A stretch of DNA of 14,448 nt from JBBDSJ01 sp040905025 (GTDB taxonomy: Bacteria; Pseudomonadota; Gammaproteobacteria; Methylohalomonadales; Methylohalomonadaceae): positions 1-14,448 of the forward strand of contig JBBDSJ010000149.1 of the NCBI GenBank assembly GCA_040905025.1, in the 5' to 3' direction. How positions within the stretch are numbered: position 1 is the first letter of the stretch; every line of letters begins with the position of its first letter. The notes below the pieces were generated by a model. It did no database searches. It was not told where the DNA came from and saw nothing but the letters and a program-made list of their open reading frames with translations. A program made the translations under genes and the position numbers. Of this stretch, positions 1 through 6,165 are shown piece after piece.

Positions 1-446
1 TGGTGCTGGCCGATACGTTGTATTTTGCTTCCAGCGAAAAGCCGCGGCTGATTGTCGATTACGCGACGCTGACCGGTTCCTGTGTGCAGGCGATCGGCAC
101 TAACTACTGCGGCGCATTTAGTAATCGCGATGACTGGCATCAGGCCCTGATCGAGGCCGGTCGCGCCAGCGGCGAGCGGGTCTGGCCGTTTCCGATGGAT
201 GCCGATTATGAGAAAGCGATCGAAAGTAAAATCGCTGACATCAAACAATGTTCCATGGAAGGCGGTGTCGATCACATTCTCGCCGCCCGGTTCCTGCAAC
301 GGTTCGTCAAACACGACACGCCCTGGCTGCATATTGATTTGTCGTCAATGAACCGCAAGGGTGGGCTTGCGCATATCCCCACTGACAGTATTTGCCAGGG
401 TGTGCGGTTTACGCTGAATTTGTTGCAGGAACAGAAACTGGTTTGA
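1..446 (+). CDS. M17 (leucyl aminopeptidase) family protein, C-terminal part
   Basis: Only the last 147 or so codons are inside the window; the frame is open to the left edge and the apparent GTG at base 3 is an internal Val codon, not a start. The visible part opens with VLADTL, which in M17 peptidases directly follows the metal- and substrate-binding NTDAEGR segment, and continues with DYATLTGSCVQAIG, GERVWPFP and SKIADIKQ, all typical of the catalytic domain. The version with MEGGVDHILAARFL and SSMNRKGGLAHIPTD resembles the second proteobacterial M17 group rather than classical PepA. M17 enzymes are cytoplasmic, hexameric, two-metal aminopeptidases that release N-terminal residues from peptides; some also bind DNA. 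The gene ends in TGA 16 bases before the broken antitoxin gene. Family assignment is firm; the exact subfamily and substrate are not. Confidence 0.9.
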   Translation, partial: VLADTLYFASSEKPRLIVDYATLTGSCVQAIGTNYCGAFSNRDDWHQALIEAGRASGERVWPFPMDADYEKAIESKIADIKQCSMEGGVDHILAARFLQRFVKHDTPWLHIDLSSMNRKGGLAHIPTDSICQGVRFTLNLLQEQKLV

Positions 447-462
447 TGTTAATGAGCAGAAG

Positions 463-768
463 ATGAGAAAGCGGGTTTTTCAATCTGTACATGAAACAGC
501 CAAAGGGTTGAACAAAGCCGGTTTGATGCCGGCTACCACGCTGCGTGAGTTCGATGCCTTGTGTCTGCCGCCGGTCAGGGTCTACACACCAGAACAAATC
601 CAGGCGATTCGGCTGCGCCAAAAAGCCAGTCAGGCGGTATTTGCCGCTTACCTCAATACCACGCCGTCAACCGTGCAGAAATGAGAGCAGGGACAGAAAA
701 AGCCCAATGGACCTTCACTTAAGTTATTGAATCTGGTTGATTCGCGAGGGCTGGACGCATTGGGGTAA
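463..768 (+). pseudogene. HigA-like XRE-family antitoxin, broken by a nonsense codon
   Basis: From ATG 463 the frame gives 73 residues to a TGA at 682-684. The same frame carries on without a break after the TGA: EQGQKKPNGPSLKLLNLVD, ending at TAA 766-768. Put together this is a 101-residue protein of the usual HigA/NadS antitoxin size. In this family the motif reads STVQKWEQG, so the TGA stands exactly where the conserved Trp (TGG) is expected; a single G-to-A change explains it. The truncated form keeps the N-terminal part and most of the HTH (SQAVFAAYLNTTPSTVQK) but loses the end of the recognition helix and all that follows. These antitoxins normally sit just downstream of a HigB/RelE-type toxin gene; here the upstream neighbour is the aminopeptidase end, 16 bases away, so no toxin is present. 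Read as a decayed orphan antitoxin. A sequencing error at one base is the main alternative. Confidence 0.82.
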
Positions 769-818
769 TGTCCTACCCAGTTAATTATAGTTAATACCAA
801 TCAAAAAGATTTAAATAG

Positions 819-848
819 TTGACTAGCACTATTAATACGAATGACTAT
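819..848 (+). promoter_or_regulatory. possible sigma70 promoter for the DUF2061 gene
   Basis: TTGACT at 819-824 is a good -35. At 18 bases distance lies GACTAT (843-848), a poor -10 that keeps the key second A and last T. The proposed -10 falls inside the Fur-box-like site, which would fit iron repression. The weak -10 keeps confidence low. Confidence 0.3.
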
Positions 849-855
849 CATTAAC
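837..855. promoter_or_regulatory. Fur-box-like inverted repeat
   Basis: The core AATGACTATCATT (840-852) matches 11 of 13 bases of the core of the classical 19-bp Fur consensus, and the whole 837-855 window matches about 13 of 19 by eye. It lies in an AT-rich gap, 50 bases before the DUF2061 gene, and overlaps a possible -10 element. Fur with Fe2+ would be expected to repress from such a site. AT-rich DNA gives chance matches, so this is a candidate only. Confidence 0.4.
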
Positions 856-904
856 TCCAACAGCCGGTTGCCATTTCGGCCCGGTATCGGATTGGAGAGC
901 CAGC

Positions 905-1135
905 ATGGTCAAAACAATGACATTCGCCGCCGTTCACATGACCGTCGCGTTCTGCGTAGTCTACGTGATGACGGGCAGCTTCGCGCTGGGCGGTGCGGTG
1001 GCGTTGATTGAACCGCTCTGCAATACGGCGGCGTACTTCTTCCACGAACAGGTGTGGGAGCGGTTGCGCCAGCAGGCGTCACGTTCGCCGAACTTCCCGT
1101 CACATATTTCTGGCGGTCAACACGCCGTCGCCTGA
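905..1135 (+). CDS. DUF2061 family small membrane protein
   Basis: A 76-residue protein. Residues 1-57 match the DUF2061 pattern well: an opening VKTMTFAAVHMTVAF, a second hydrophobic stretch around TGSFALGGAVALIEP, then CNTAAYFFHEQVWERLR. Two membrane segments (about 5-22 and 27-46) are likely, with a short basic tail. The tail after residue 60 (SRSPNFPSHISGGQHAVA) is not a typical part of the family. The function of DUF2061 is not known. The start is supported by GGAG at 894-897, seven bases before the ATG. It is transcribed alone as far as can be seen, behind an AT-rich leader with a possible Fur site, so iron control is a hypothesis. Confidence 0.85.
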   Translation: MVKTMTFAAVHMTVAFCVVYVMTGSFALGGAVALIEPLCNTAAYFFHEQVWERLRQQASRSPNFPSHISGGQHAVA

Positions 1136-1218
1136 AAGTAAATTTACCCCCTGCTCAAGCCACGGATGACATCTTTTTAAAACTGCAGCCACCTTTTCGT
1201 TCCGGCAATTTGACAGCA

Positions 1219-1238
1219 TGAGGTAAACTGACACCTCA
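1219..1238 (+). promoter_or_regulatory. inverted repeat in the antiporter leader
   Basis: TGAGGT (1219-1224) and ACCTCA (1233-1238) form a perfect 6-bp inverted repeat with an 8-base spacer, 20 bases before the antiporter ATG. A perfect TTGACA lies at 1210-1215 just upstream, but I see no good -10 at 16-18 bases from it. The repeat could be an operator or an mRNA hairpin close to the ribosome site. Confidence 0.35.
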
Positions 1239-1258
1239 CTTATAGGCAGTTTCTGAAC

Positions 1259-2983
1259 ATGGAGTTTCTGAATCAACTCGCCTTCATCGGCGCCCTGTTA
1301 TTGTTTGTCAGCATACTGGCGAGCGCGCTGGCGTCGCGCTTTGGCGCGCCGTTATTGCTGGTGTTCCTGGTGCTTGGCATGCTCGCCGGCGAAGAGGGCC
1401 TCGGCGGCGTTCGTTTTGATAATTTCGAAGTTGCCTATCTGGTCAGTACGATGGCGCTGGCGGTGATCCTGTTCGATGGCGGTATGCGCACACCGATGGC
1501 GAGCTTCCGGGTGGCGTTGTGGCCGGCATTATCACTGGCGACGTTTGGCGTCATGATTACCGCGATGCTGATCGGCGCGTTCTCCAGTTGGTTGCTGGGG
1601 TTTGACTGGGTGCATGGTTTGTTGCTCGGTGCAATTATCGCTTCAACCGATGCGGCTGCGGTGTTCTCGTTGTTGCACGGCCGCGGTGTCGAACTCAAGG
1701 AACGTGTTGGTGCGACACTGGAAATCGAATCCGGTATCAACGATCCGATGGCAGTGTTCCTGACCATCGTCATGATTGAAATTATCACCAGCGGCGAGAA
1801 CTCGTTTTCGTGGTCGCTGGTGCCGATGTTTTTGACCCAGATGGGTCTCGGTGCGATGTTCGGCATTCTCGGTGGCCATATGCTGATCCGGATCATCAAC
1901 CGTTTGCCACTGGCGACCGGCATGTATCCGTTGCTGGCGCTGGCAGGTGGCCTGATGGTGTATGCCATAACAACAGTCGCCGGTGGCAGTGGCTATCTGG
2001 CGATCTATCTGGCCGGTTTGTTGCTCGGCAACCGGCCATTGCATGCACGCCAGAATATTCTGCGTGTGCATGACGGTATGGCATGGTTGGCGCAGATTGG
2101 TATGTTCGTGTTGCTGGGTCTGTTGGCCACGCCTTCGGATCTGCTGGAAAGTCTGTTCCCGTCGGTTGCCATCGCGCTGGTATTGATGCTGGTAGCACGG
2201 CCACTGGCAGTGTTCCTGAGTTTGTTGCCGTTTTCCGCGCCATGGCGCGAACAGGTCTTCATTTCCTGGGTCGGTTTACGCGGTGCCGTGCCGATTATTC
2301 TGGCAATCTTTCCGCTGCTTGCCGGTCTTGAGAATGCGCAGGTGTATTTTAATGTGGCGTTTATTGTTGTTGTTTCATCGCTGGTGCTGCAGGGCTGGAC
2401 CATGTCGTCGCTGGCACGCGTGTTGAATCTGCAAGTACCGGCAACGGCGAAACCCATGCAGCGCGTGGAACTGGATATTCCGGTGGCGTCAGGTTACGAA
2501 CTGGTGACATACCAGCCGAATGATGCCAACTGGCTGATTGGTTCACCACTGAGCCAGTTACGGTTACCCGATGAAGCGCGACTGGTCGCGGTGGTTCGTG
2601 GTAACGGCTTGTTGATGGTAGATGAAACTGTCAATTTACAGTCCGGTGACTGTTTGTATTTATTAACCGATCATTCCGCACTGGAACAACTGAATAAACT
2701 GTTCGCTACAGATGCAGTGCCGGCCGGTATTCTCGAACAGCAGTTCTATGGGGAATTTGTTATCGATGGCAAGGCATTTCTGAATGACATCGCGATGACC
2801 TATGGTCTGAAAATCCCGGCCGACATCGGCGCGCTTACTGCAGCTGATTATCTGGCAATCTGTTCACGCCAGAAGCCGGTCGTCGGCGATCGTGTCAAGC
2901 TGGATAGTATCGAACTGGTCGTGCGGGCAATTGCAGATGGCAAGATTACCAAGGTGGGTATCAGTCTGCATGAGACTGGCTGA
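1259..2983 (+). CDS. nhaP2: NhaP2/CvrA-type potassium/proton antiporter with C-terminal TrkA_C domain
   Basis: A 574-residue inner-membrane antiporter, close to the length of E. coli CvrA and Vibrio NhaP2. Residues 1 to about 390 are a CPA1 Na+/H+ exchanger-type domain with around a dozen membrane segments, and contain two signature sites: STDAAAVFSLL (129-139) and ESGINDPMAVF (157-167), whose acidic residues (D131, D162) are the expected ion- and proton-handling positions. After the membrane part comes a cytoplasmic TrkA_C (RCK C) region (about 405-485, including WLIGSPLSQLRLPDEARLVA and LQSGDCLYLL), then a CorC/HlyC-type C-terminal domain (about 500-574). Family members exchange K+ (or Na+) for H+ and protect against excess cytoplasmic K+ at low or moderate pH. 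The start gives a normal N-terminus for the family; the ribosome site is weak (AGGCAG at 1244-1249). No terminator was seen after the stop; the following gap holds repeats. Confidence 0.93.
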   Translation: MEFLNQLAFIGALLLFVSILASALASRFGAPLLLVFLVLGMLAGEEGLGGVRFDNFEVAYLVSTMALAVILFDGGMRTPMASFRVALWPALSLATFGVMITAMLIGAFSSWLLGFDWVHGLLLGAIIASTDAAAVFSLLHGRGVELKERVGATLEIESGINDPMAVFLTIVMIEIITSGENSFSWSLVPMFLTQMGLGAMFGILGGHMLIRIINRLPLATGMYPLLALAGGLMVYAITTVAGGSGYLAIYLAGLLLGNRPLHARQNILRVHDGMAWLAQIGMFVLLGLLATPSDLLESLFPSVAIALVLMLVARPLAVFLSLLPFSAPWREQVFISWVGLRGAVPIILAIFPLLAGLENAQVYFNVAFIVVVSSLVLQGWTMSSLARVLNLQVPATAKPMQRVELDIPVASGYELVTYQPNDANWLIGSPLSQLRLPDEARLVAVVRGNGLLMVDETVNLQSGDCLYLLTDHSALEQLNKLFATDAVPAGILEQQFYGEFVIDGKAFLNDIAMTYGLKIPADIGALTAADYLAICSRQKPVVGDRVKLDSIELVVRAIADGKITKVGISLHETG

Positions 2984-3044
2984 CTGTTTTGTCGGAGGAA
3001 GCAATTCTGGTTTTGTATCAAGGCTGGATTGTCACGTCGCGGAG

Positions 3045-3072
3045 CCTGCCCTGAGCGAAGTAGAAGGGTTCC
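3045..3072. repeat. dispersed 'CCTGAGCGAAG' repeat
   Basis: The core CCTGAGCGAAGTAGAAGGG belongs to a short repeat seen in many bacterial genomes (usual form CCTGAGCGAAGTCGAAGGG). It is easily recognised because its translations, PALSEVEG in one frame and PERSRR in another, turn up in many spurious predicted proteins. It lies in the non-coding gap between the antiporter and the convergent DUF2007 gene. How it spreads is unknown to me. Confidence 0.7.
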
Positions 3073-3148
3073 TCGCAATCAATTGTGCCGCTGGGGTCAT
3101 GGTCAGAATCCCTGTTATATATTCATTAAAACAGTGTCATTAATGGCG

Positions 3149-3218
3149 TCATTGCGAAGGAGGCCGCAGGCCGACTGCGGCAATCTAAACGCGGGCTTGC
3201 TTCACTTCGTCGCAATGA
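3149..3218. repeat. MITE-like palindromic repeat with TCATTGCGA ends
   Basis: A 70-base element bounded by perfect 9-bp inverted ends, TCATTGCGA (3149-3157) and TCGCAATGA (3210-3218). Between them are GAAGGAGGCCGCAGGCCGAC, GCGGCAATCTAAACGCGGG and a GCTTGCTTCACTTCG segment. This layout (CATTGCGA ... GCGGCAATC ... TCGCAATGA) is a widespread family of short palindromic dispersed repeats in Proteobacteria. It carries no gene. It sits between convergent genes, a usual place for such elements. I see no clear target-site duplication. Confidence 0.75.
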
Positions 3219-3247
3219 TACTGCATTGTCACTCAAGTCCAGCAATC

Positions 3248-3559
3248 TCACTGCGGTGCCGCCGCACCGCAGTTCCAGCATTCTCCGAACTGGCCTTCGA
3301 CCTGCTCGTTGCAGTTCGGGCAGCGCCAGGCACTGGCACTGCGAGTTTCATCGAGCAAGTCATTGATAATGCCCAGCGCCTGTTCGTAGCAACTGTCATC
3401 CTGTATCCAGACCTCCGGCCAGCATTCATTCACCGGCAGTTCGCCGATGCCACCGGTCAGGTGATCATTTTTCATGAAAGCTTCAATATTATGGGATTCC
3501 AGAATGCCGAGCGCGTACCCCGCGAGCATACGATTTTCGCTGACATAAACTTTTTTCAT
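3248..3559 (-). CDS. DUF2007 protein with C-terminal zinc ribbon
   Basis: A 103-residue soluble protein. Residues 1-70 match DUF2007, a small PII-like ferredoxin-fold domain described as a putative prokaryotic signal-transducing protein: MKKVYVSENRMLAGYALGIL, then LESHNIEAFMKNDHL and GELPVNECWPEVWIQDD. The C-terminus adds a zinc ribbon with two CxxC knuckles, CPNC (80-83) and CWNC (94-97). The exact role and ligand are unknown. The gene is convergent with the antiporter and divergent from moxR, so it is likely a single-gene transcript; the 199 bases shared with moxR must hold both promoters. The ribosome site is weak (AGAG about 9 bases before the ATG). Confidence 0.85.
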   Translation of the reverse strand: MKKVYVSENRMLAGYALGILESHNIEAFMKNDHLTGGIGELPVNECWPEVWIQDDSCYEQALGIINDLLDETRSASAWRCPNCNEQVEGQFGECWNCGAAAPQ

Positions 3560-3678
3560 CGATTTTCGCTCTGACCTTGTGAAAATATAACTGAGTATGT
3601 ACTGGACACGATTTCTGCGGAAGTTGCCGGAATTCTACACTGAGTTTGCATGCGGGCGGGAATTCCGTTCTGATCTCG

Positions 3679-3713
3679 GGGTCGATTAGATAACGTGATA
3701 CTGTAATCAACCC
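3679..3713. promoter_or_regulatory. imperfect dyad upstream of the Bat operon
   Basis: GGGTCGATTA (3679-3688) and TAATCAACCC (3704-3713) are inverted copies of each other with one mismatch and a 15-base spacer, ending 45 bases before the moxR ATG. The position suits an operator for the operon, for the divergent DUF2007 gene, or for both. No convincing sigma70 promoter could be placed nearby by eye. Confidence 0.35.
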
Positions 3714-3758
3714 GTAATTAATACATCCAACCAAAATTACCCATAAGGCGCATGGAGC

Positions 3759-4718
3759 ATGAGCGTTCGCGAATCCATACAAACCCTCCAGGATCATATC
3801 AGCAAGAAGGTCATCGGCCAGGAAACACTGGTTAACCGGTTATTGATTGCCTTGCTGGCGGATGGCCATTTGCTGGTCGAAGGCGCGCCGGGGCTGGCCA
3901 AGACCCGCGCGATCAAGGTGTTGTCCGAGGCGATTGAGGCAGATTTCCACCGCATTCAGTTCACCCCGGATCTGCTGCCTGCCGACCTGACCGGCACCGA
4001 GATTTACCGGCCGCAGTCCAGTGATTTTGTCTTCCAGCAGGGCCCACTGTTTCATAATCTGGTGCTGGCTGATGAAATCAACCGCGCGCCTGCCAAGGTG
4101 CAATCGGCCTTGCTCGAGGCGATGGCCGAACGTCAGGTCACGGTCGGCCGGGTCACGTATGAGTTGCCGGAATTGTTTCTGGTGATGGCGACGCAGAATC
4201 CGCTCGAACAGGAGGGCACATATCCATTACCGGAAGCTCAGCTCGACCGCTTCCTGATGTATGTGCAGATCGACTACCCGCAGGCTGGCGCCGAACTCGA
4301 AATCCTGCGACTGGCGCGGGCCGAGTCGAAAAGCACGCCTGCGCCACCGGTGACCCGCATCAAGCCGGCCGATATTCTCACCGCACGCCGTGATATTCTG
4401 GAGTTGTATCTGGCTGATAACCTTGAAGATTATATCGTCCAGCTGGTACTCGCCACGCGCAACATGGGAGCCTATGGTGACGATCTGGCGCGCTGGGTCA
4501 CGTACGGTTGCAGCCCGCGTGCAACGATTGCACTGGACCGCTGCGCACGTGTGCATGCGTGGTTGGCAGGCCGTGACTTTGTCAGTCCGGATGATATCCA
4601 GACCGTTGCTCCGGATGTGCTGCGGCATCGGTTGATTATGAATTTTGAAGCCGAAGCCGAAGGTGTCACCCGCAACCAGGTGGTCAGCGAGTTGTTACAA
4701 CGTGTTGCGGTGCCCTGA
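3759..4718 (+). CDS. moxR: MoxR-family AAA+ ATPase
   Basis: A 319-residue cytoplasmic ATPase of normal family length. Walker A is GAPGLAKT (42-49), Walker B LVLADEIN (101-108, with D105 and E106), sensor 1 lies in MATQNP (143-148), and the LPEAQLDRF segment (157-165) is typical of MoxR proteins. The C-terminal lid domain follows from about residue 230 (GCSPRATIALDRCARVHAWL). MoxR proteins work with VWA-domain partners as chaperone-like remodelling machines; the downstream DUF58 and VWA genes supply these partners. The start has AAGG (3745-3748) at 10 bases; an ATG at 3752 is out of frame. It is the first gene of the six-gene operon, with a dyad about 45 bases upstream. Function beyond the family level is not shown by the sequence. 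Confidence 0.94.
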   Translation: MSVRESIQTLQDHISKKVIGQETLVNRLLIALLADGHLLVEGAPGLAKTRAIKVLSEAIEADFHRIQFTPDLLPADLTGTEIYRPQSSDFVFQQGPLFHNLVLADEINRAPAKVQSALLEAMAERQVTVGRVTYELPELFLVMATQNPLEQEGTYPLPEAQLDRFLMYVQIDYPQAGAELEILRLARAESKSTPAPPVTRIKPADILTARRDILELYLADNLEDYIVQLVLATRNMGAYGDDLARWVTYGCSPRATIALDRCARVHAWLAGRDFVSPDDIQTVAPDVLRHRLIMNFEAEAEGVTRNQVVSELLQRVAVP

Positions 4719-4723
4719 AGAAC

Positions 4724-4745
4724 AACCACAAAAACGGTTGTGGTT
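4724..4745 (+). other. hairpin between moxR and the DUF58 gene
   Basis: AACCACAA (4724-4731) pairs perfectly with TTGTGGTT (4738-4745), leaving a 6-base loop (AAACGG). It begins 6 bases after the moxR stop and ends 17 bases before the next ATG. There is no T-run after it, so it is not a standard intrinsic terminator. It may be an RNA processing or stability element that sets the ratio of MoxR to the downstream proteins. Confidence 0.45.
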
Positions 4746-4762
4746 ACTGATATCAAGCAGAA

Positions 4763-5677
4763 ATGACCTCCGCTCCTCCTGAAATCCAGACCAGCGTCAG
4801 CGCATTGGTCAGGCTTGGTCCTGCCGCCGCAAGTCTGTCGTTGAAACCACGCAGCGGCCGGGCCCGTACCGGTGGTGAATACCATTCCGTTTTCAAGGGC
4901 CGCGGCATGGAGTATCAGGAATCACGGCCGTATGAACCCGGTGACGATGTGCGTCAGCTCGACTGGCGCGTCACAGCGCGGACCGGCCGGGCCCATACCA
5001 AGCTGTATCACGAGGAGCGTGAGCGGCCGGTGCTGTGCTGGGTGGATTTCAGCACCAGTATGCAGTTTGCTACACGCGGCCGGTTCAAGGCGGTACGAGC
5101 GGCCGAGTGTGCGGCCTTGCTGGCCTGGAGTGCCGTGCAGCAGGGTGATCGCGTCGGTGGCGTCGTGTTCTCGGAGGCCGGCCATCATGAAATCAAGCCG
5201 CGGCGTGGCCGCACGGCGGTGCTGCACTTGATTCAGCATCTGGCGCGGCCGGTGGTGACGGCTGCGTCTGCCAATCCGCTCGCTGCGCAACAGGCACTGC
5301 TGCGGCTGGCGCGTGTGACCCGGCCCGGCAGTCTGCTGTTTTTACTCAGCGACTTCCGTGATCTCAATGTATTGATGGAAGCGCAACTGCAACGCCTGGC
5401 GCGGCATAGTGAAATTGTGCTGGTGTTTATTCATGATCCACTCGAAGCAGAATTACCACCGCCCGGGCTTTACCGGTTAACTGACGGCGAGCATGAAGAA
5501 CTGGTCGATACCGCTTCACCGGCGTTGCGCCGACGTTATAGCGAGCAGTTTGAAATGCAGCGTGAACGCCTGCAACGCCTGACGCAGGCTCCCAATCTGC
5601 ATCTGATTGAATGTCCGACCCATGCGGATCCATTGGCTGTCCTCAAGGCCGGCCTGGGCATTAAACGCGCGGCATGA
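4763..5677 (+). CDS. DUF58 domain protein (MoxR-associated, VWA-like)
   Basis: A 304-residue soluble protein with no signal peptide or membrane segment. The core DUF58 block covers about residues 38-76: GEYHSVFKGRGMEY, ESRPYEPGDDVRQLDWRVTART. After it a VWA-like fold starts with VDFSTSM, in which DFSTS (95-99) is an intact DxSxS metal-site motif. DUF58 proteins are almost always encoded next to moxR and are believed to be its partner. The gene follows moxR after 44 bases containing a hairpin, and its last four bases overlap the start of the DUF4381 gene (ATGA), which points to coupled translation. No strong ribosome site precedes the ATG. The family call is firm; the role is inferred from context. 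Confidence 0.92.
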   Translation: MTSAPPEIQTSVSALVRLGPAAASLSLKPRSGRARTGGEYHSVFKGRGMEYQESRPYEPGDDVRQLDWRVTARTGRAHTKLYHEERERPVLCWVDFSTSMQFATRGRFKAVRAAECAALLAWSAVQQGDRVGGVVFSEAGHHEIKPRRGRTAVLHLIQHLARPVVTAASANPLAAQQALLRLARVTRPGSLLFLLSDFRDLNVLMEAQLQRLARHSEIVLVFIHDPLEAELPPPGLYRLTDGEHEELVDTASPALRRRYSEQFEMQRERLQRLTQAPNLHLIECPTHADPLAVLKAGLGIKRAA

Positions 5678-6165
5678 TCGACACCAGTCAATTACGCGAT
5701 ATTGAATTACCGCCGCCAGTCTCATGGTGGCCACCGGCACCCGGCTGGTGGTTGCTGTTGCTTGTGCTGGTATTAATCGTGGCCGTGTTTTATGGCCGTC
5801 GCTATTGGCAGCGATGGCGGGCACGCCAGCTGCGCCGCCGGGCCGGTCAAATGCTCATGCAACTACGCGCCGACTACGCCCGTCACCAGAATCCGCAACA
5901 ACTACTGGCTGAAGTATCAACCAACCTGCGGCGTCTGGCGCTGACGCTTGATTCACGTGAGCAGGTCGCCGCGTTAACGGGGCAGGCGTGGCTGGCGTAT
6001 CTTGACAGTTTTTTGCCCGACAAACCTTATCAGGAGGGTGTCGGCCAGGTATTGGCAACAGGGCCATATCAACGCAACGCTGATATTGATGCGGAGGCCT
6101 TGCTGGCGCTGGTGGAGCGGACGGTAACAGCCATGACAACCCGGCGGCGATCATCGGCATGCTGA
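5674..6165 (+). CDS. DUF4381 membrane-anchored protein of the Bat operon
   Basis: A 163-residue protein. It opens with LRDIELPPPVSWWPPAPGWW, the DUF4381 signature, followed by one strong membrane segment (about 24-41), a basic patch (RRYWQRWRARQLRRR, 42-56) and a cytoplasmic helical domain with QQLLAEVSTNLRRLAL and WLAYLDSFLP. The charge pattern puts the C-terminal domain in the cytoplasm. Such proteins are found specifically between DUF58 and batA genes in gammaproteobacterial Bat operons; the function is unknown, but a membrane adaptor between the cytoplasmic ATPase and the periplasmic VWA proteins is plausible. Start overlaps the DUF58 stop (ATGA) and its end overlaps the batA start by 7 bases. 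Confidence 0.88.
   Translation: MIDTSQLRDIELPPPVSWWPPAPGWWLLLLVLVLIVAVFYGRRYWQRWRARQLRRRAGQMLMQLRADYARHQNPQQLLAEVSTNLRRLALTLDSREQVAALTGQAWLAYLDSFLPDKPYQEGVGQVLATGPYQRNADIDAEALLALVERTVTAMTTRRRSSAC

Noticed and set aside
682..684. Recoding of TGA as Trp or selenocysteine in the HigA-like gene
   Set aside because: TGA works as the stop of the aminopeptidase, DUF58, DUF4381, batA and other genes, TGG is used freely for Trp, and I see no selenocysteine-type element; a nonsense mutation is simpler.
1138..1147. GTAAATTTAC palindrome after the DUF2061 gene as terminator
   Set aside because: It is AT-rich, has no loop or T-run, and 10-bp palindromes of this kind are expected by chance.
1435..1968. 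177-codon minus-strand open frame inside the antiporter gene
   Set aside because: Antisense shadow of a well-conserved gene, with low-complexity composition and no family resemblance.
3029..3574. 181-codon plus-strand open frame
   Set aside because: It begins in the dispersed repeat (PERSRR translation) and then runs antisense through the DUF2007 gene, whose protein is clearly real.
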